The notes below the pieces were generated by a model. It had not been told where the DNA came from. It did no database searches and saw nothing but the letters and a program-made list of their open reading frames with translations. Below, in pieces: positions 42,338-52,346 of a stretch of DNA of 64,000 bases. The translations under genes and the position numbers were made by a program. Position 1 is the stretch's first letter. The number at the start of each line of letters is the position of its first letter. Origin of the DNA: Fusobacterium perfoetens (GTDB lineage Bacteria > Fusobacteriota > Fusobacteriia > Fusobacteriales > Fusobacteriaceae); assembly GCF_021531595.1 (NCBI RefSeq), contig NZ_JADYUD010000001.1, positions 124,001 to 188,000 of the forward strand. The letters run 5' to 3'.

Positions 42338-44143
42338 GTGTTACAAAAATTTAAAAGAAACTTTTCTATTATTGCACATATAGATCACGGGAAGTCAACT
42401 ATTGCTGACAGACTTCTTGAAGCAACTCATACAGTTGCAGAAAGAGATATGAAAGCACAGCTTCTTGACTCGATGGAACTTGAAAGAGAAAAAGGGATAA
42501 CAATCAAAGCTCAGGCAGTTACTCTTTATTATGATGCCAAAGATGGAAACCGTTACGAGCTTAACCTTATAGATACTCCAGGACATGTGGACTTTATATA
42601 TGAAGTTTCAAGATCACTTTCAGCATGTGAAGGAGCTCTTCTTGTTGTAGATGCTGCTCAGGGTGTAGAGGCTCAAACTCTTGCTAATGTTTATTTAGCC
42701 CTTGAAAATGACCTTGATTTAATTCCTGTAATTAATAAAATAGATCTTCCTGCAGCTGAACCAGAAAGAGTAAAAGAAGAAATTGAAAATGTAATAGGAC
42801 TTCCTGCTGACGATGCAGTTCTTACATCAGCTAAAATTAATCTTGGAATAGAAGATCTTTTGGAAGCTATAGTTCAAAGAATTCCTGCTCCTTCTTATGA
42901 TGAAGAAGCACCTCTTAGAGCACTTATTTTTGACTCTAAATTTGATGATTACAGAGGAGTAATAACTTATGTAAAAGTTGAGGATGGAGCAATTCGTAAA
43001 GGGGATAAAATAAAAATATGGTCAACTGGAAGAGAAGCAGAAATTCTTGAATGTGGAATTTTCTCTCCAAATATGAAGGCAACAGGAGAACTTACTTCAG
43101 GATCAGTAGGGTATATTATAACAGGATTAAAAACAATTAAAGATTCAAGAGTAGGGGATACAATAACTCATGTAAACAGACCATGTAGTGATCCACTTCA
43201 GGGATTCAGACCTGCACAGTCAATGGTATTTGCAGGAATTTATCCTATATCAACAGACGATTATGGAGCTCTTAGAGAATCTCTAGAGAAACTTCAACTT
43301 AATGATGCCTCATTGAACTTTGTTCCAGAAACTTCATTAGCATTAGGATTTGGTTTCAGATGTGGATTCCTTGGACTTCTTCATATGGAAATTATTGTTG
43401 AAAGACTTAGAAGAGAATATAATATAGATCTTCTTTCAACAGCACCATCAGTTGAATATAGAATAACTATGGAGGGAAAACCTACTTATGTTATTGACAA
43501 CCCATGTGATTTCCCTGAAGCTGGAAAGGCTAAATTTATAATAGAAGAGCCTTATATAAAAGGAAATATAATTGTTCCTAAAGATTATGTAGGTGGAGTA
43601 ATGGAGCTTTGTCAAGAAAAGCGTGGAACATATATAGGTATGAATTATATAGATGACAATAGAACAATGCTTACTTATGAACTTCCACTTGCAGAAATTG
43701 TACTTGATTTCTATGACAAGTTAAAATCAAGAACAAGAGGCTATGCATCATTTGAATATGAGCTTATTGATTATAGACCAGGAGAACTTATAAAAGTTGA
43801 TATTCTTGTTTCAGGAACTGTTGTTGATGCCTTTTCATTTATTTCACATAAAGATAATGCTGTTTCAAAGGGAAGAGCAATATGTGAAAAACTTAAAGAA
43901 GTAATCCCAAGACAGCAGTTTGAAATTCCTATTCAAGCAGCTCTTGGTGCAAAGATAATAGCAAGAGAAACAATAAAAGCATATAGAAAAAATGTTATAG
44001 CTAAATGCTATGGTGGAGATATAACAAGAAAGAAAAAGCTTCTTGAAAAACAAAAAGCAGGTAAGAAAAGAATGAAACAAATAGGAAATGTTGAAATTCC
44101 ACAAGAAGCATTTGTATCAGTGTTAAAATTAAATGATAATTAA
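42338..44143 (+). CDS. lepA: Elongation factor 4 (LepA)
   Basis: A ribosome-associated GTPase that back-translocates or helps assemble ribosomes. The 601-residue length is typical. G motifs: AHIDHGKST (about residues 12-20), DTPGHVDF (about 77-84), and NKIDLP (about 131-136). The C-terminal LepA-specific domain includes the conserved [20 protein letters not shown]. The start is GTG at 42338 with GGGAGG five bases before it. A terminator at 44206 follows. Confidence 0.97.
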   Translation: MLQKFKRNFSIIAHIDHGKSTIADRLLEATHTVAERDMKAQLLDSMELEREKGITIKAQAVTLYYDAKDGNRYELNLIDTPGHVDFIYEVSRSLSACEGALLVVDAAQGVEAQTLANVYLALENDLDLIPVINKIDLPAAEPERVKEEIENVIGLPADDAVLTSAKINLGIEDLLEAIVQRIPAPSYDEEAPLRALIFDSKFDDYRGVITYVKVEDGAIRKGDKIKIWSTGREAEILECGIFSPNMKATGELTSGSVGYIITGLKTIKDSRVGDTITHVNRPCSDPLQGFRPAQSMVFAGIYPISTDDYGALRESLEKLQLNDASLNFVPETSLALGFGFRCGFLGLLHMEIIVERLRREYNIDLLSTAPSVEYRITMEGKPTYVIDNPCDFPEAGKAKFIIEEPYIKGNIIVPKDYVGGVMELCQEKRGTYIGMNYIDDNRTMLTYELPLAEIVLDFYDKLKSRTRGYASFEYELIDYRPGELIKVDILVSGTVVDAFSFISHKDNAVSKGRAICEKLKEVIPRQQFEIPIQAALGAKIIARETIKAYRKNVIAKCYGGDITRKKKLLEKQKAGKKRMKQIGNVEIPQEAFVSVLKLNDN

Positions 44144-44205
44144 TTACTGATTGTTTTCTTTGTTCATTAAAATAAGCTAGCTTATTAATAAGAAAAAAAT
44201 TTTAT

Positions 44206-44250
44206 AAAATGAAACTGTTCATATAAAATTACAACAGTTTCATTTTTTTT
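44206..44250 (+). terminator. Terminator of lepA
   Basis: AAAATGAAACTGTT (44206-44219) pairs with AACAGTTTCATTTT (44233-44246), with a 13-base loop, followed by TTTT. A separate 16-bp palindrome (AATAAGCTAGCTTATT, 44171-44186) lies just before it. Confidence 0.82.
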
Positions 44251-44388
44251 ACAATAAATTAACATTTCAAATTTTTATTTTATATTTCTCTTTCTTTATG
44301 ATAGAATAATAATCAGGGATAAAGGAAACAAGGGCAAGAGTATTGGCTTATGTTCTCCAAAAATAAATAAGTTTAAGGACGTGATCAC

Positions 44389-45003
44389 TTGAATATTACT
44401 TTTTTTAAGGGAATCATAACGGGAATAATTTTGTCTCTTCCATTTGGTCCAGTAGGACTATATTGTATGGAGAAGACTTTAACAGAGGGAAAAAGAGATG
44501 GTTTTTCAACGGCACTTGGAATGGTTACTTCTGATGTGGTATATGGGCTTGTTGCTTTTTTCTTTATTAATCAGGCTGAAGGTTTTATTTTAAAATATGA
44601 ATTCTTTTTTAAAGCTTTGGTAGGTGTTTGTCTTATAATTTTAGGTATAAAAAAATTAAAGACACCAGTTGTTATAAAAAAGCCGACAAAAGTAAATAAA
44701 TATAATATTCAAAACTATTTGTCAGGTTTCTTCTTGTCTGTTATAAATGTGACAGGAATAGTAACAATAATTTTTATATACACTCTTTTGAGTGTTGTAG
44801 GGGATGCAGATAATTATCTACTTCTTGCAGGAGGAATAGGAACAGCAGGAGTTGTTTCATGGTTTATAAATGTACAAGTGCTTACATATTTTAAAAGATT
44901 TATAACAGATGATTTATTAATAAAATTATCTAAACTGGCAAGTTTTATAATTCTTACTTTTGGAATAGCAGCACTTGGATATATTATTGTAAATTTGATA
45001 TAA
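44389..45003 (+). CDS. LysE-family amino-acid exporter
   Basis: A 204-residue, six-helix membrane protein. The N-terminus GIITGIILSLPFGPVGLYCMEKTLTEGKRDGF is the LysE/RhtB signature (PxGPV motif at about residues 18-24), and helices are spread over residues 5-27, 37-57, 68-85, 113-135, 141-160 and 180-202. It would export an amino acid or related compound. The start is TTG at 44389 with AAGGA nine bases before it; an in-frame stop 15 bases upstream leaves no alternative. mnmA follows nine bases later. Confidence 0.82.
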   Translation: MNITFFKGIITGIILSLPFGPVGLYCMEKTLTEGKRDGFSTALGMVTSDVVYGLVAFFFINQAEGFILKYEFFFKALVGVCLIILGIKKLKTPVVIKKPTKVNKYNIQNYLSGFFLSVINVTGIVTIIFIYTLLSVVGDADNYLLLAGGIGTAGVVSWFINVQVLTYFKRFITDDLLIKLSKLASFIILTFGIAALGYIIVNLI

Positions 45004-45012
45004 GGAGTTGCA

Positions 45013-46092
45013 ATGTTTGATATTAACAATTTTAAAGAACTGCTTGAATACAGAAAAGAAAATGAAAATATAACAATAGCTGTTGCAATGAGTGGGGGAG
45101 TAGACAGCTCTGTAACAGCATATATTTTAAAAAAACAAGGGTATAAAGTTTTTGGTGTCACAATGATAACATGTGAAGCAGGTGTTGATGCTGATGCCAG
45201 AAAAGTTTGTGAAGATTTAGGGATAGAACATTATGTTTTAGACTTAACAGAGTCTTTTAGTGATAAAGTTATAAATTATTTTATAAATGAGTATGAACAT
45301 GGAAGAACTCCAAATCCATGTATGATATGTAACAGACATATAAAAATGGGAGCTTTAATAGATTTTGCCCTTGAAAAAGGAGCGAATTTTATTGCAACAG
45401 GTCATTACAGCAATATAGAAAATGGAGTTTTGAAAGTAGGGCATGATTTAAGTAAAGATCAGGCATATTTTCTTTCTCAGGTAAATAAAGATAAATTAAA
45501 ATATGTAGTATTTCCTCTTGGCGAAATAGAAAAAACAGATGTGAGAGAAATAGGAAAATATCTTGGAGTGAGAGTCTATGCTAAAAAAGATTCTCAGGAA
45601 ATTTGTTTTGTAGAAGATGGAAAGCTAAAAGAATTTCTTATAGAAAAAACAAATGGAAAAATTGCAAGAGAAGGAAATATTGTTGACACAGATGGAAAAA
45701 TACTTGGAAAACATCAAGGACTTGCTTTTTATACAATTGGACAAAGAAAAGGTCTAGGAATATCATCAGATAAACCTCTTTATGTGTTAAAACTTGATGA
45801 AAAAACAAATTCTATAATTATGGGAAGCAACGAAGAGCTTTTTAAAGACTCTCTTACAGCAAATAAAATAAATCTTTTAAAAGTATCTTCAATAAGTGAG
45901 TTAGAAGGAATAGAATGTTTTGCAAAAACAAGATCAAGAGATAAGTTTCATAATTGTAAAATCTCAGTTCTTGGAGAAGACGAAATAAAAGTTTCTTTTA
46001 AGGGGGATAAAGTAAGAGCTGTTACTCCTGGACAAGGAGTAGTTCTTTATGACCAAAACTATGAAGTCATTGCCAGTGGATTTATAAAATAA
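45013..46092 (+). CDS. mnmA: tRNA-specific 2-thiouridylase
   Basis: Inserts sulfur at the wobble U34 of Lys, Glu and Gln tRNAs. The 359-residue product has the PP-loop AMSGGVDSSVTAY (about residues 24-36), the first cysteine in PNPCMICNRHIK (about 98-109), SKDQAYFLSQV, and the second cysteine in SQEICFVEDG (about 194-203). AAGGAG precedes the ATG. It is co-transcribed with the LysE gene. The cysteine pair supports normal activity. Confidence 0.95.
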   Translation: MFDINNFKELLEYRKENENITIAVAMSGGVDSSVTAYILKKQGYKVFGVTMITCEAGVDADARKVCEDLGIEHYVLDLTESFSDKVINYFINEYEHGRTPNPCMICNRHIKMGALIDFALEKGANFIATGHYSNIENGVLKVGHDLSKDQAYFLSQVNKDKLKYVVFPLGEIEKTDVREIGKYLGVRVYAKKDSQEICFVEDGKLKEFLIEKTNGKIAREGNIVDTDGKILGKHQGLAFYTIGQRKGLGISSDKPLYVLKLDEKTNSIIMGSNEELFKDSLTANKINLLKVSSISELEGIECFAKTRSRDKFHNCKISVLGEDEIKVSFKGDKVRAVTPGQGVVLYDQNYEVIASGFIK

Positions 46093-46116
46093 AATTTAAT
46101 AAAATTATAATAAAAA

Positions 46117-46170
46117 ATCTGCCTTATTATACTATTTACGATAGAAAGTATAAAGGGCAGATATTTTTTT
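46117..46170 (+). terminator. Terminator of mnmA
   Basis: ATCTGCC (46117-46123) with ATTATACT pairs with AGTATAAA and GGGCAGAT (46155-46162); TTTTTTT follows. The minus-strand SNF2-like gene ends at 46184, just beyond. Confidence 0.75.
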
Positions 46171-46183
46171 ATTAATAATATTT

Positions 46184-49100
46184 TTATTTTAATATTTGAA
46201 GGATTTCTTCTTTTGAAAAATCAGTATCATTTATTTTAAAACCATTTTTTCTTAAATTATATATCTTTTCTTCAATTGTATTCTCTGCAAAAAAATTATA
46301 AATAATAATTTTATTTTCAGGAGAAAAGTCTATATAATTTGTAAGATTTGAATAATACCACTGGTCAAGGAAAATTATAACATCTGTTTTTGGAAATTCA
46401 CAAGGAAGATGTTTAATTTTTGAAGATACAAATAAAGCACCTAAAGATTTTGAATTAAAAGCACTAAACTTGTCATTTATTTCTTCTTCATTCATTTCTT
46501 CACTAATAAAAATATGTGTATTTTTAAAACCTGGAGCTGAACCTTTATGTGCAGTAATTCCGTTAAAATTATAAACAACTATAACTTTATAGCTATTATT
46601 AAATAAAATTTTCAAAAGATTATAAAAAAGAGTGTTTTTTTCAAATGAAGAAATTTTTTTATCATTCAAAGTTTCTTGTAGTGTAAAGTAGCAGGCATTT
46701 TTAAGTTCTTGGAACATTTCTAGAATATCATCTTTTTCTAAATCTAGATTATTTTTTATTTCATATATATAGTTATTAAAAATAGCAGAATATATTCTTC
46801 TGTTTTTTGGAGTCAGAGAAAATTTTATTTCAGTATTTACTATATTTGATAGTTCTTCAATAACTTCAGATTTTGTACGGCGTAAAATAAATGGAGTTAT
46901 AACAGGAACTGATTTCTTTTTATAGTTATAATATTTAGATAAAAATTTTTCAAGATTAATAAGATAATCTGGAAGAACAATAGAAAAAACAAGCCATATT
47001 TCTTTTAAATCTACTTCAATAGGAGAACTTATAGAAGCATATGCTGTTTTACGGTTAATCTTTTTGATAGCTTTATAAAAACTTTCTGAAGGAAGTTTTG
47101 CAGAATAGAAATTTCCAAAAATAACATTTTCAAAATAGATATCTTCAAAAATTGAATATTCTTTTTCAAAAAAAGAATAAGTAGTAATAATAATTTCTCC
47201 TGAAGAGATATCAGAAAGCTCTTTTTCATCAGATAAATTTTTATCAATAATTTTATATTTTAAATTTTTATAAAAACCTTCTATATTATTTTTCCAACTT
47301 TCTATATCTTCCTTGTGCACAATTATAAGGTTAGGAAGCTGATTTTCTCTGTTTTGAATTTCTAAAAAAGCAAGAAGCTGCATTTTTTTTCCTAATTTTG
47401 GTCCATCAGCAAGAATACCTCCTACACCTTTTCTTTTCATATTTAAAAGCCAGTTTGTTCCATAGTATTGATATTTTCTTAAAAAGTGATATTCAGGAGC
47501 ATAATTTGCTATGTAGTCTTTCATATTTAAATTATTTATAGAATAATTATTTAAGAAGAAGTCATAAACTATATCTCTATAGAAAGTACCTGAGAGAATT
47601 TCTTGATCTGTAAATTTTAAGGTTGTAAATAATTCTTTAAGTATTCTAAGATCAGTTTCTTTAAAGTATAGAATACTTTTATTTCTTAAGGAAATATATT
47701 TTGAAAATCCACTAAGATAAAAAAGAGCATGAAAAGTTTCTAAAATTTCATTTGAAGTAAGAACATCAGAAGAAATATTTATTTTAAGCATATCTTTTTC
47801 TTTTGAAATGTTCAGAAAAATTTCAGCTTCTATATATTTAATTTCTTTAGAATCATCAGAATACAGAAGTTTACCATCATAAAAAAGTTTTTTAGACTGC
47901 TCTGTAAAAAAATTATAAGCTTTATTCTGAGTTGTAAAAATATAACACTCTTCTTTACTAAATTTATCTTTAGTTAAACATTTAAAAAATAATTTTTCGT
48001 TACAGCTAAGATTATACTCATATAGTCTGTCTGAAATGATTTCTTTTTGTATATTTTCAACTTTTAAACCATCATATAGAAATTTAGGTTTTATAAAATA
48101 ATAATCATCAGAAAATTCAACAAAAGCTCCAGACTGAATTTTTTCAGGAAAATAGTAATTTTTTATTACTTCATCTGAGAATTTTACATTGAAATATTTT
48201 CTTAAATTAAAGATAATAGTTCCTACATCTTTACTATTTTTTGGAAATATTATTTTATTTTTAGTTTCTGAATAAACTTTAAAAATATTTACAATATTTT
48301 CATAGTCAGGTATTTTTATCAATTTTATATTTTCATTATCAGTTTTATAGCAGATATATTCTCTATTTATAGGATACCAATTTTGAATATTTTTTATTTC
48401 AAGTACAAAATAATCTTCTTTTTCAGAAATGAAAATTTCAGGAGATATTTCCCCATGAAGATAATTTGAACACATCTGAGGAAAGAAAGGCATAAAAATA
48501 GGTAACATAAAATCAGGTATTTCTAAATTATAGTCGCTGTCAATTTTAGAAAAATTTCCATATTCAAGATAATTTTTAAGGATATTAATAAAATCTTTTG
48601 AAAGAGATTCAATTTTATAATTATCTTTTTCAAGGATCATTATAAATGGCAGTTTTGTTTCAGAATAATTGAAAAAACGGTTTTGATTTTGCAAAATTTT
48701 ATAACGAATAGAATTAAAATAATTTCTTAAAGTAATATCTGAAATATATATTTTGTCATTTTCTTTTACCTTTAACTTAAAAGAAATATATAAACTAAAT
48801 TCATCTGAATAATCTTTAAGTGTATTTTTAAAAAAAGAAACAAGTTTTTCATTTTTAAAAATGCTTAATCTTATAGAATTATCTTCATGGGGAAAATACT
48901 TTTCAAGCATAATTAAAAAAGCACAGATAACATGTTCACATGGTCCTTTTTTATCGTAATTACATGTACAGTTAAAAACTTCAACAGAGTCTGATTTTAA
49001 ACTATAATATAAAGAAGGATAAAATTGTTTTTCTTTTTCTGTAATAACACCTTCTGCCAAAATACTTAGTGAATCACTTTTTTTAAAAAAAGTAATATTA

Positions 49101-49216
49101 TCTTTTGTTTTTTGTTTTGTAAAAAGGCTTTCTCCTTTTTCCCATGTTTTAAAAAATGCACGGGTTTTAAATTTTTTTATAATGTCATTTTTTTTATCAG
49201 TAGTTCTTTGTTGCAT
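46184..49216 (-). CDS. SNF2-family protein with SWIM finger and degenerate ATPase motifs
   Basis: From ATG 49216 (MQQRTTDK, GAGG nine bases upstream) it has 1010 residues. The N-terminal SWIM zinc finger is intact: NCTCNYDKKGPCEHVIC (about residues 82-98). The C-terminal 430 residues have SNF2 order, including ITPFILRRTKSEV (about 773-785), a hallmark of SNF2 proteins. The ATPase motifs are broken: GGILADGPKLGKKMQLLAF where GGILADEMGLGKTxQ is expected (Walker A Lys/Thr region), FENVIFGNFYSAKLPS where DEAQxIKN is expected (no DEAH-like acids), and no QRAHRIGQ-type Arg motif after DVIIFLDQWYYS. It is an intact 3-kb ORF, so probably a scaffold or DNA/RNA-binding protein, not a motor. Confidence 0.8.
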   Translation of the reverse strand: MQQRTTDKKNDIIKKFKTRAFFKTWEKGESLFTKQKTKDNITFFKKSDSLSILAEGVITEKEKQFYPSLYYSLKSDSVEVFNCTCNYDKKGPCEHVICAFLIMLEKYFPHEDNSIRLSIFKNEKLVSFFKNTLKDYSDEFSLYISFKLKVKENDKIYISDITLRNYFNSIRYKILQNQNRFFNYSETKLPFIMILEKDNYKIESLSKDFINILKNYLEYGNFSKIDSDYNLEIPDFMLPIFMPFFPQMCSNYLHGEISPEIFISEKEDYFVLEIKNIQNWYPINREYICYKTDNENIKLIKIPDYENIVNIFKVYSETKNKIIFPKNSKDVGTIIFNLRKYFNVKFSDEVIKNYYFPEKIQSGAFVEFSDDYYFIKPKFLYDGLKVENIQKEIISDRLYEYNLSCNEKLFFKCLTKDKFSKEECYIFTTQNKAYNFFTEQSKKLFYDGKLLYSDDSKEIKYIEAEIFLNISKEKDMLKINISSDVLTSNEILETFHALFYLSGFSKYISLRNKSILYFKETDLRILKELFTTLKFTDQEILSGTFYRDIVYDFFLNNYSINNLNMKDYIANYAPEYHFLRKYQYYGTNWLLNMKRKGVGGILADGPKLGKKMQLLAFLEIQNRENQLPNLIIVHKEDIESWKNNIEGFYKNLKYKIIDKNLSDEKELSDISSGEIIITTYSFFEKEYSIFEDIYFENVIFGNFYSAKLPSESFYKAIKKINRKTAYASISSPIEVDLKEIWLVFSIVLPDYLINLEKFLSKYYNYKKKSVPVITPFILRRTKSEVIEELSNIVNTEIKFSLTPKNRRIYSAIFNNYIYEIKNNLDLEKDDILEMFQELKNACYFTLQETLNDKKISSFEKNTLFYNLLKILFNNSYKVIVVYNFNGITAHKGSAPGFKNTHIFISEEMNEEEINDKFSAFNSKSLGALFVSSKIKHLPCEFPKTDVIIFLDQWYYSNLTNYIDFSPENKIIIYNFFAENTIEEKIYNLRKNGFKINDTDFSKEEILQILK

Positions 49217-49412
49217 AATTAATAACCTCACAAAAATTTTTTACATTGTATTGTACCATAAATTATGTAATGATAAAATTATTTCAAAAAAAATTATTTC
49301 ATTTTAAACAATGCATTAATTAAAAATTCATTCTAAAAAAATTATTTTAAAGAAAATAAAAAATATAAATATATATGATTTTGTTTCTGCATTAAAAAGT
49401 CAGAAAAAGTTA

Positions 49413-49441
49413 TTGATTAATTAAAGAATATATGATATTCT
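49413..49441 (+). promoter_or_regulatory. Promoter of glmS
   Basis: TTGATT (49413-49418), 17 bp, TATTCT (49436-49441). It lies about 30 bp upstream of the ribozyme. The preceding 180 bp (49232-49412) is AT-rich and holds nothing I can support. Confidence 0.55.
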
Positions 49442-49474
49442 TCATGAGTAACTATGAGTATTAGAAATAAAAAA

Positions 49475-49622
49475 AGCGCCAGAACTTAAAATATTAAGTT
49501 GACGAGGACTGAAGACATTCGAAAATTCGGCGGGTACTTCAGAGGGAGTTACACCCTGAGAAACTTTACAAAACCATGGAGCAATCTGTGGGACAAAAGA
49601 GTTTAAGTAACAATTCTCATAG
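49475..49622 (+). promoter_or_regulatory. glmS ribozyme-riboswitch
   Basis: The region starts AGCGCCAGAACTT and has AGTTGACGAGG and CGGCGGGTACTTC, which are the conserved core of the glmS ribozyme (P1/P2 and the P2.1-P3 segment), 43 bp upstream of glmS. The family binds glucosamine-6-phosphate and self-cleaves between the A at 49475 and G at 49476, lowering the glmS message. The 3' boundary is approximate. Confidence 0.92.
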
Positions 49623-49664
49623 TAAACACATGAACATTAAAAAAATAATATCAGGAGGTTTATT

Positions 49665-51485
49665 ATGTGTGGAATTGTAGGTTATGTAGGTCATGGAGAT
49701 ACAAAAGAAATAATTTTACAGGGACTGAGAACTTTAGAATACAGAGGATATGACTCATCAGGAATGGCTCTTATGTCAGATGGCGAAATAATTGTAGAAA
49801 AAAAAGAAGGAAGAATACAAAATCTTGCTGACAGTCTAAAAGGAAAAGTTTTTTCTTCGGAAATAGGTATAGGACACACAAGATGGGCAACGCATGGAGT
49901 TCCTTCAGACAGAAACTCACACCCTCATTATAGTATGGATAAATCAGTAGCTGTAGTTCATAATGGAATTATAGAAAATTATCAGGTACTAAAAAAAGAG
50001 CTTGAAGAAAAAGGGTATGTTTTTTCTTCTGAAACAGATACAGAAGTAATTTCTCAATTGATACAGGATATGTATAATGGAGATATTTTAGATACAGTTA
50101 TAAAAGTTCAGAAGAGATTAGAAGGAAGTTATGCTATAGGTGTTCTTCATAAAAATCATCCAGATGAGTTAGTTTGTGCAAGAGAACATAGTCCGCTAGT
50201 AATAGGAATAGGAGAAAAAGAAAATTTTATAGCTTCAGATGTATCAGCACTTTTAAAATATACAAAAGATGTTTATTATCTAGAAGATGGAGATACAGCA
50301 GTATTAAAATCAGGAGAAATAAAAATTTTTGATAAAAATGAAAATCTTGTACAGAGAGAAAAGAAATATATAGAATGGAATCTTGAACAGGCAACAAAAT
50401 GTGGTTATCCTCATTTTATGCTAAAAGAAATTTTTGAACAGCCTCAGGCAGTTAAAGAAACTTTTAATAAAAGAGTTCATAATGGAAAAGCAGATTTTTC
50501 AGATGTTTTAAATTATAAAGATATAGAAAAGATAAATAAAATATATATAATTGCTTGTGGAACTGCTTATCATGCAGGTCTTCAAGGGCAATTTGCTCTT
50601 CAGAAAATAGCAAAACTTGATTCAGCTGCTGATATAGCCTCAGAATTTCGTTATAGTGATCCTTTTATAGATGATAAAACAATGGTAATTTTTGTAAGTC
50701 AGTCTGGAGAAACTTCAGATACTCTTGCAGCATTAAAAGAGGCTAAGAGTAAAGGAGCTCTTACAATAGCAATAACAAATGTTGTAGGATCAACAATATC
50801 AAGAGAGGCAGATAAAGTTATATATACAATGGCAGGTCCTGAAATTGCTGTAGCTTCAACAAAAGCATATACAACACAGGTTGCAATATTTTATCTTCTT
50901 GCTCTTTATATAGCAGAGCTTAGAGGTGTTATTTCTGAAGAAAAATATAAAGAGTATATTTCTGAAATAAAAGATATGCCTGAAAAGATTCAAAAAATAT
51001 TAGATGACTGTGAAAAAATAAAACCAGCAGCAGAGTATTTTAAAAATAGAATAAATGGTTTTTATATAGGAAGAGGGCTTGATTATAAAGTTGCTGTTGA
51101 AGGTTCTTTGAAAATCAAAGAAGTTTCATATATTCATACTGAAGCATTTGCATCAGGAGAACTTAAGCATGGAACAATAGCACTTATAGAAGAAGGAACA
51201 CCAGTAATTGTAATAGCAACGCAAAGAAATCTTATTGATAAATCTGTTTCAAATATTAAAGAGGTAAAAGCAAGAGGAGCATATATTATTACAATAGGAT
51301 TTAAAAATGAAGAGAATTTAAAAAATGTTTCAGATATTTTTATAGGAATACCTGAATGCAATGATTTATTTGCAGGATTTTTATCAATAATTCCTCTTCA
51401 GCTTCTTGCATATTATACATCAGAGGCTAAAGGAATAGATGTGGATAAACCAAGAAACCTTGCAAAATCAGTAACTGTTGAATAA
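49665..51485 (+). CDS. glmS: Glutamine-fructose-6-phosphate aminotransferase (GlcN6P synthase)
   Basis: Makes glucosamine-6-phosphate from fructose-6-phosphate and glutamine, the first step of amino-sugar synthesis for peptidoglycan and LPS. The 606-residue enzyme has the N-terminal Ntn glutamine amidotransferase (MCGIVGYVG, Cys2 nucleophile) and two SIS sugar-binding domains (VSQSGETSDTLAAL, about residues 345-358; and KHGTIALI in the second SIS domain). The C-terminal DKPRNLAKSVTVE is invariant. The upstream ribozyme provides feedback control. Confidence 0.98.
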   Translation: MCGIVGYVGHGDTKEIILQGLRTLEYRGYDSSGMALMSDGEIIVEKKEGRIQNLADSLKGKVFSSEIGIGHTRWATHGVPSDRNSHPHYSMDKSVAVVHNGIIENYQVLKKELEEKGYVFSSETDTEVISQLIQDMYNGDILDTVIKVQKRLEGSYAIGVLHKNHPDELVCAREHSPLVIGIGEKENFIASDVSALLKYTKDVYYLEDGDTAVLKSGEIKIFDKNENLVQREKKYIEWNLEQATKCGYPHFMLKEIFEQPQAVKETFNKRVHNGKADFSDVLNYKDIEKINKIYIIACGTAYHAGLQGQFALQKIAKLDSAADIASEFRYSDPFIDDKTMVIFVSQSGETSDTLAALKEAKSKGALTIAITNVVGSTISREADKVIYTMAGPEIAVASTKAYTTQVAIFYLLALYIAELRGVISEEKYKEYISEIKDMPEKIQKILDDCEKIKPAAEYFKNRINGFYIGRGLDYKVAVEGSLKIKEVSYIHTEAFASGELKHGTIALIEEGTPVIVIATQRNLIDKSVSNIKEVKARGAYIITIGFKNEENLKNVSDIFIGIPECNDLFAGFLSIIPLQLLAYYTSEAKGIDVDKPRNLAKSVTVE

Positions 51486-51502
51486 ATTAAATAGTAATAA
51501 AT

Positions 51503-51532
51503 AAAATGGGGATTTTATAAGATCCCCATTTT
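51503..51532. terminator. Terminator between glmS and the DUF1275 gene
   Basis: AAAATGGGGAT (51503-51513) pairs with ATCCCCATTTT (51522-51532). It is symmetrical and can serve both convergent genes; the following T tract is weak on the plus strand. Confidence 0.65.
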
Positions 51533-51567
51533 AATATAATTATTTTTTACAATATTAAAGTAAAATT

Positions 51568-52320
51568 TTACTTTACAGATTTTTTACTGCTATGTCTTTT
51601 GTGCTTTTTTTCTTCTTCTTTATGATTATGTCTTTTTGCTCTTTCAGCTTTTAGAGTTTCATATTCAAGATTTCTTTCAAGTTTTTTTCTAAGGCAAAGA
51701 TATGAACCACCTATAAGCATATATCCTAAAGAGACAGCATAAACAGATTCTCTTCCATGAAAATCATACATTATTTTGCTTGCAACACCACCGAAGAAAA
51801 ATGAAAATAAACTTAGAGTATAATAGAATATTTTCCATGTATCAAATTGTTTTCCTCTTAAAAGATAGCCTATATAAACTCCAAGGTCACTTATTGCTCC
51901 TGTAAGATGTGATGTTCTTACAAGTATTCCTTTATAAGTTATGAAAAGACCATTTTGAATTCCAACAGCAATAGAAAGAAGATAAGCAAAAGATTTGTCT
52001 CCATGTGCTAAATGGAAAAGAATAGCAATAAGAGTTCCAAGAATAATAAAAATCATTCCATATCTTTTTCTGAAAGAGAAATGTCTTTCTCCTATAAAAA
52101 GTCCAGCTAAAATATTTCCAAGTATAAAGAAAAATAATGCAACTGCCAATTGAAAGACTTCTTTATCAATTCTTATTTCCCAACCTTCCATTGCCAGTTT
52201 TGCCACACTTCCTGTAAAATGTGTCAGGGGAAATGCAACAGTTATTAAACCATATACATCAACATAACCCCCTATAAAAGAAAGCATACAAATCCAGATA
52301 AGCATTATCCTGCTGCCCAT
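51568..52320 (-). CDS. DUF1275/YoaK-family membrane protein
   Basis: A 250-residue inner-membrane protein with about six helices and the family's FIGGYVDVYGLITVAFPLTHFTGS start (about residues 16-39). The last 35 residues are very basic (KRHNHKEEEKKHKRHSSKKSVK, in two runs), which would sit in the cytoplasm. YoaK-family function is unknown. It lies 26 bp after sbcC and is likely the third gene of an sbcD-sbcC transcript. Confidence 0.82.
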   Translation of the reverse strand: MGSRIMLIWICMLSFIGGYVDVYGLITVAFPLTHFTGSVAKLAMEGWEIRIDKEVFQLAVALFFFILGNILAGLFIGERHFSFRKRYGMIFIILGTLIAILFHLAHGDKSFAYLLSIAVGIQNGLFITYKGILVRTSHLTGAISDLGVYIGYLLRGKQFDTWKIFYYTLSLFSFFFGGVASKIMYDFHGRESVYAVSLGYMLIGGSYLCLRKKLERNLEYETLKAERAKRHNHKEEEKKHKRHSSKKSVK

Positions 52321-52346
52321 TATTTTTTCTCACCTCTAAAGTTTAA

